Assembly (NCBI GenBank): GCA_037074765.1
Contig: JBAMDO010000131.1
Location: 62,001 to 126,000 of the forward strand
DNA from: Mansonella perstans
Lineage: Eukaryota > Nematoda > Chromadorea > Rhabditida > Onchocercidae
Length of the DNA: 64,000 nucleotides
Reading direction: 5' to 3'
Part shown: in pieces, positions 62,801-64,000 of the stretch
How positions within the stretch are numbered: the first letter of the stretch is position 1
How the letters are laid out: each line of letters opens with the position of its first letter
Made by a program: the position numbers and the translations under genes
The notes under the pieces: model-generated
What the model was told of the DNA's origin: nothing
What the model saw: the letters and a program-made list of their open reading frames with translations, nothing else
The model's database searches: none

Positions 62801-64000
62801 TTATATATATTTATTCTATACAACATGCATTTTTTTAAAGAATGAAGGTTAAACAAAATTATTTTTAATAAAATGTTAATTATAATTAGCACTGTATAGA
62901 ATAAGTGGAATAAATTTTATAGAACAAATTTCAATTCAAATATGACATACCCGTTCTACTTTTTTTGGTGGTATCCAACAAGTAAGAGGTGCCAATAACG
63001 GTTGATCACGATATCTGTTAACCCATGACATAGCTTGGTCTAGCATTAAATTTAAAAATTTACTATTTGTTGCTGCAAAAGAAAAAAATTCAAATTTCGT
63101 TAATTCACTTAGTTTTCAGATTAATTATTACAGTATGCATTGTTGCAGTAATTATTGTACATTATTACGGTAATTATTATAGTATACTTAACAAACGACG
63201 TATTAAACGTAATTTTATCCCAATCGTACTTTTAATTTTCTACTCAATTTTCATTTTTTTTTTCAACTGATAATAATAAAAATTACCAATAGTAATAATA
63301 ATGGTATTAATAATAGTTCGAGTTGTAAAATTTTTCATTCAAAAAAAAGAATAAAAAAAACCTCGTGTATATAGTAATCTGTTAATTAATTCTGCAGCTA
63401 ATTGATCACTATTACGTATAATTGTTTCTAATGATGGAAATATAACTTGTCGAAATAGCACCTAAATGAAATATATAAAATGGAAAAAAAGATTAGCAAT
63501 TTTTTCTTTTTGCTTTTTTAAATGCTAAATTCAACCCTAAATTTAACTAAATATATTAAATTGAAAAATTTTAATATACAAAAGTGAAAAAGCATTAAGA
63601 TTAGACGATGCATATATTTCACCGCAAAAGCTAGGTTCTAGTTTATGCTTATAATCTTAACCTAAACTCGCAAAATAATCATTTCCATCTCCTTGTTACA
63701 TTTTATCATCTTAAAATAACAGCAAATAAAAAAGAAAATAATTTATTACAAAATAATTAATATATTTCACTAATTAAAATGATAAGATGAGGAATCATTT
63801 TTTAAACTTGATAATTTCTCAATAACCTCGATTAATATTAGTATAAGTAAAAGAAAAATATACATGCCTGAATATCATGATTCAATACTTGCATGCAACA
63901 TTCTTCATAAATACTTAGGAATTGAAAAATTCCGAATGCACGAATGTATGCTTCAACATATTCGAAATGACAAAGAGCTAACTCCTTCAATTTTTCCATG
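56884..64000 (-). CDS. Large WD40-repeat protein, C-terminal part, resembling NACHT/WD proteins (NWD/QUI-1 type); 5' end outside the window
   Basis: Eighteen exons on the minus strand fit in phase: 63868-64000 (continues beyond), 63362-63461, 62951-63072, 62620-62776, 62285-62385, 61959-62066, 61764-61866, 61573-61675, 61148-61391, 60918-61020, 60624-60733, 60287-60415, 59840-60057, 58652-58820, 58001-58193, 57688-57776, 57316-57475, 56884-57182; about 879 residues. The first exons are helical ([51 protein letters not shown]), like the linker between NACHT and WD regions. Then follow at least twelve WD repeats: [15 protein letters not shown]...[102 protein letters not shown]...VIIWAASTG. They should form one or two beta-propellers for protein binding. 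The C-terminal ~100 residues are Ser/Thr/Pro/Lys-rich. The WD assignment is certain; orthology to QUI-1/NWD is probable. Confidence 0.87.
59227..59288 (+). repeat. Intronic direct repeat, left copy
   Basis: TACCTAGTTATCCATTTATT continuing TTTTGCTATGCCATTCT is repeated at 59692-59764 in the same orientation, about 400 bases apart, inside the 1-kb intron between WD-gene exons 59840-60057 and 58652-58820. The right copy carries a small insertion (TTAAGAGAT). Confidence 0.85.
59692..59764 (+). repeat. Intronic direct repeat, right copy
   Basis: Second copy of 59227-59288. The roughly 400 bases between the copies are less A+T-rich than the rest of the intron and have no coding potential that I recognise. 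Confidence 0.85.

Overview
The window looks like nuclear DNA of a nematode, most likely a spirurid/filarial parasite. It is very A+T rich by eye, with long homopolymer A and T runs, genes broken into many small exons, introns that mostly begin GT and end TTTCAG, and T-rich AG acceptors just upstream of first ATGs (as expected for spliced-leader trans-splicing). The genus is inference; no marker in the window fixes it. No tRNA, rRNA, operon of bacterial type, CRISPR array or virus-like gene was seen.

Layout. 1-12.3 kb is gene-poor; its main content is a decayed RTE-like LINE fragment (7.23-8.72 kb, minus) flanked by a duplicated stretch of about 105 bp. 12.3-20.9 kb (+) is a ten-exon Old-Yellow-Enzyme-type NADH:flavin oxidoreductase whose last exon adds an acidic tail of roughly 740 residues. 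25.6-30.7 kb (-) is a cysteinyl-tRNA-synthetase-like gene that keeps the C-terminal helical region but has no recognisable KMSKS loop. 31.0-34.0 kb holds a relic of exon 2 of the oxidoreductase, a dispersed repeat and a minisatellite. 34.3-36.4 kb (+) encodes mitochondrial ribosomal protein S7, and 37.4-39.3 kb (+) a Vti1-type Qb-SNARE. 39.3-45.3 kb is non-coding, with a hairpin MITE-like element and a dead C2H2 zinc-finger gene. 45.3-45.9 kb (+) is a small heat-shock protein gene with a one-base frameshift. 48.7-51.1 kb (-) is a glycogen-targeting protein phosphatase 1 regulatory subunit (PPP1R3 type, CBM21). 51.1-56.9 kb is intergenic, with a duplicated block around 55.2-55.9 kb. 56.9-64.0 kb (-) is the C-terminal part of a large WD40-repeat protein resembling NACHT/WD proteins (NWD/QUI-1), whose 5' end lies outside the window.

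The genes are ordinary eukaryotic neighbours on both strands and do not form one pathway: mitochondrial translation, Golgi/endosome membrane fusion, glycogen control, protein folding, redox chemistry and a scaffold. The two closest plus-strand genes (mrps-7 and vti1) are 1.1 kb apart and could share a polycistron, but the sequence does not prove it.

Most interesting: the oxidoreductase with the huge acidic C-terminal extension and altered active-site residues, the tRNA-synthetase-like gene apparently lacking its signature, two introns that appear to use GC donors, and several repeat families. I built exon models by hand, checking splice sites and reading phases; no database search was possible.
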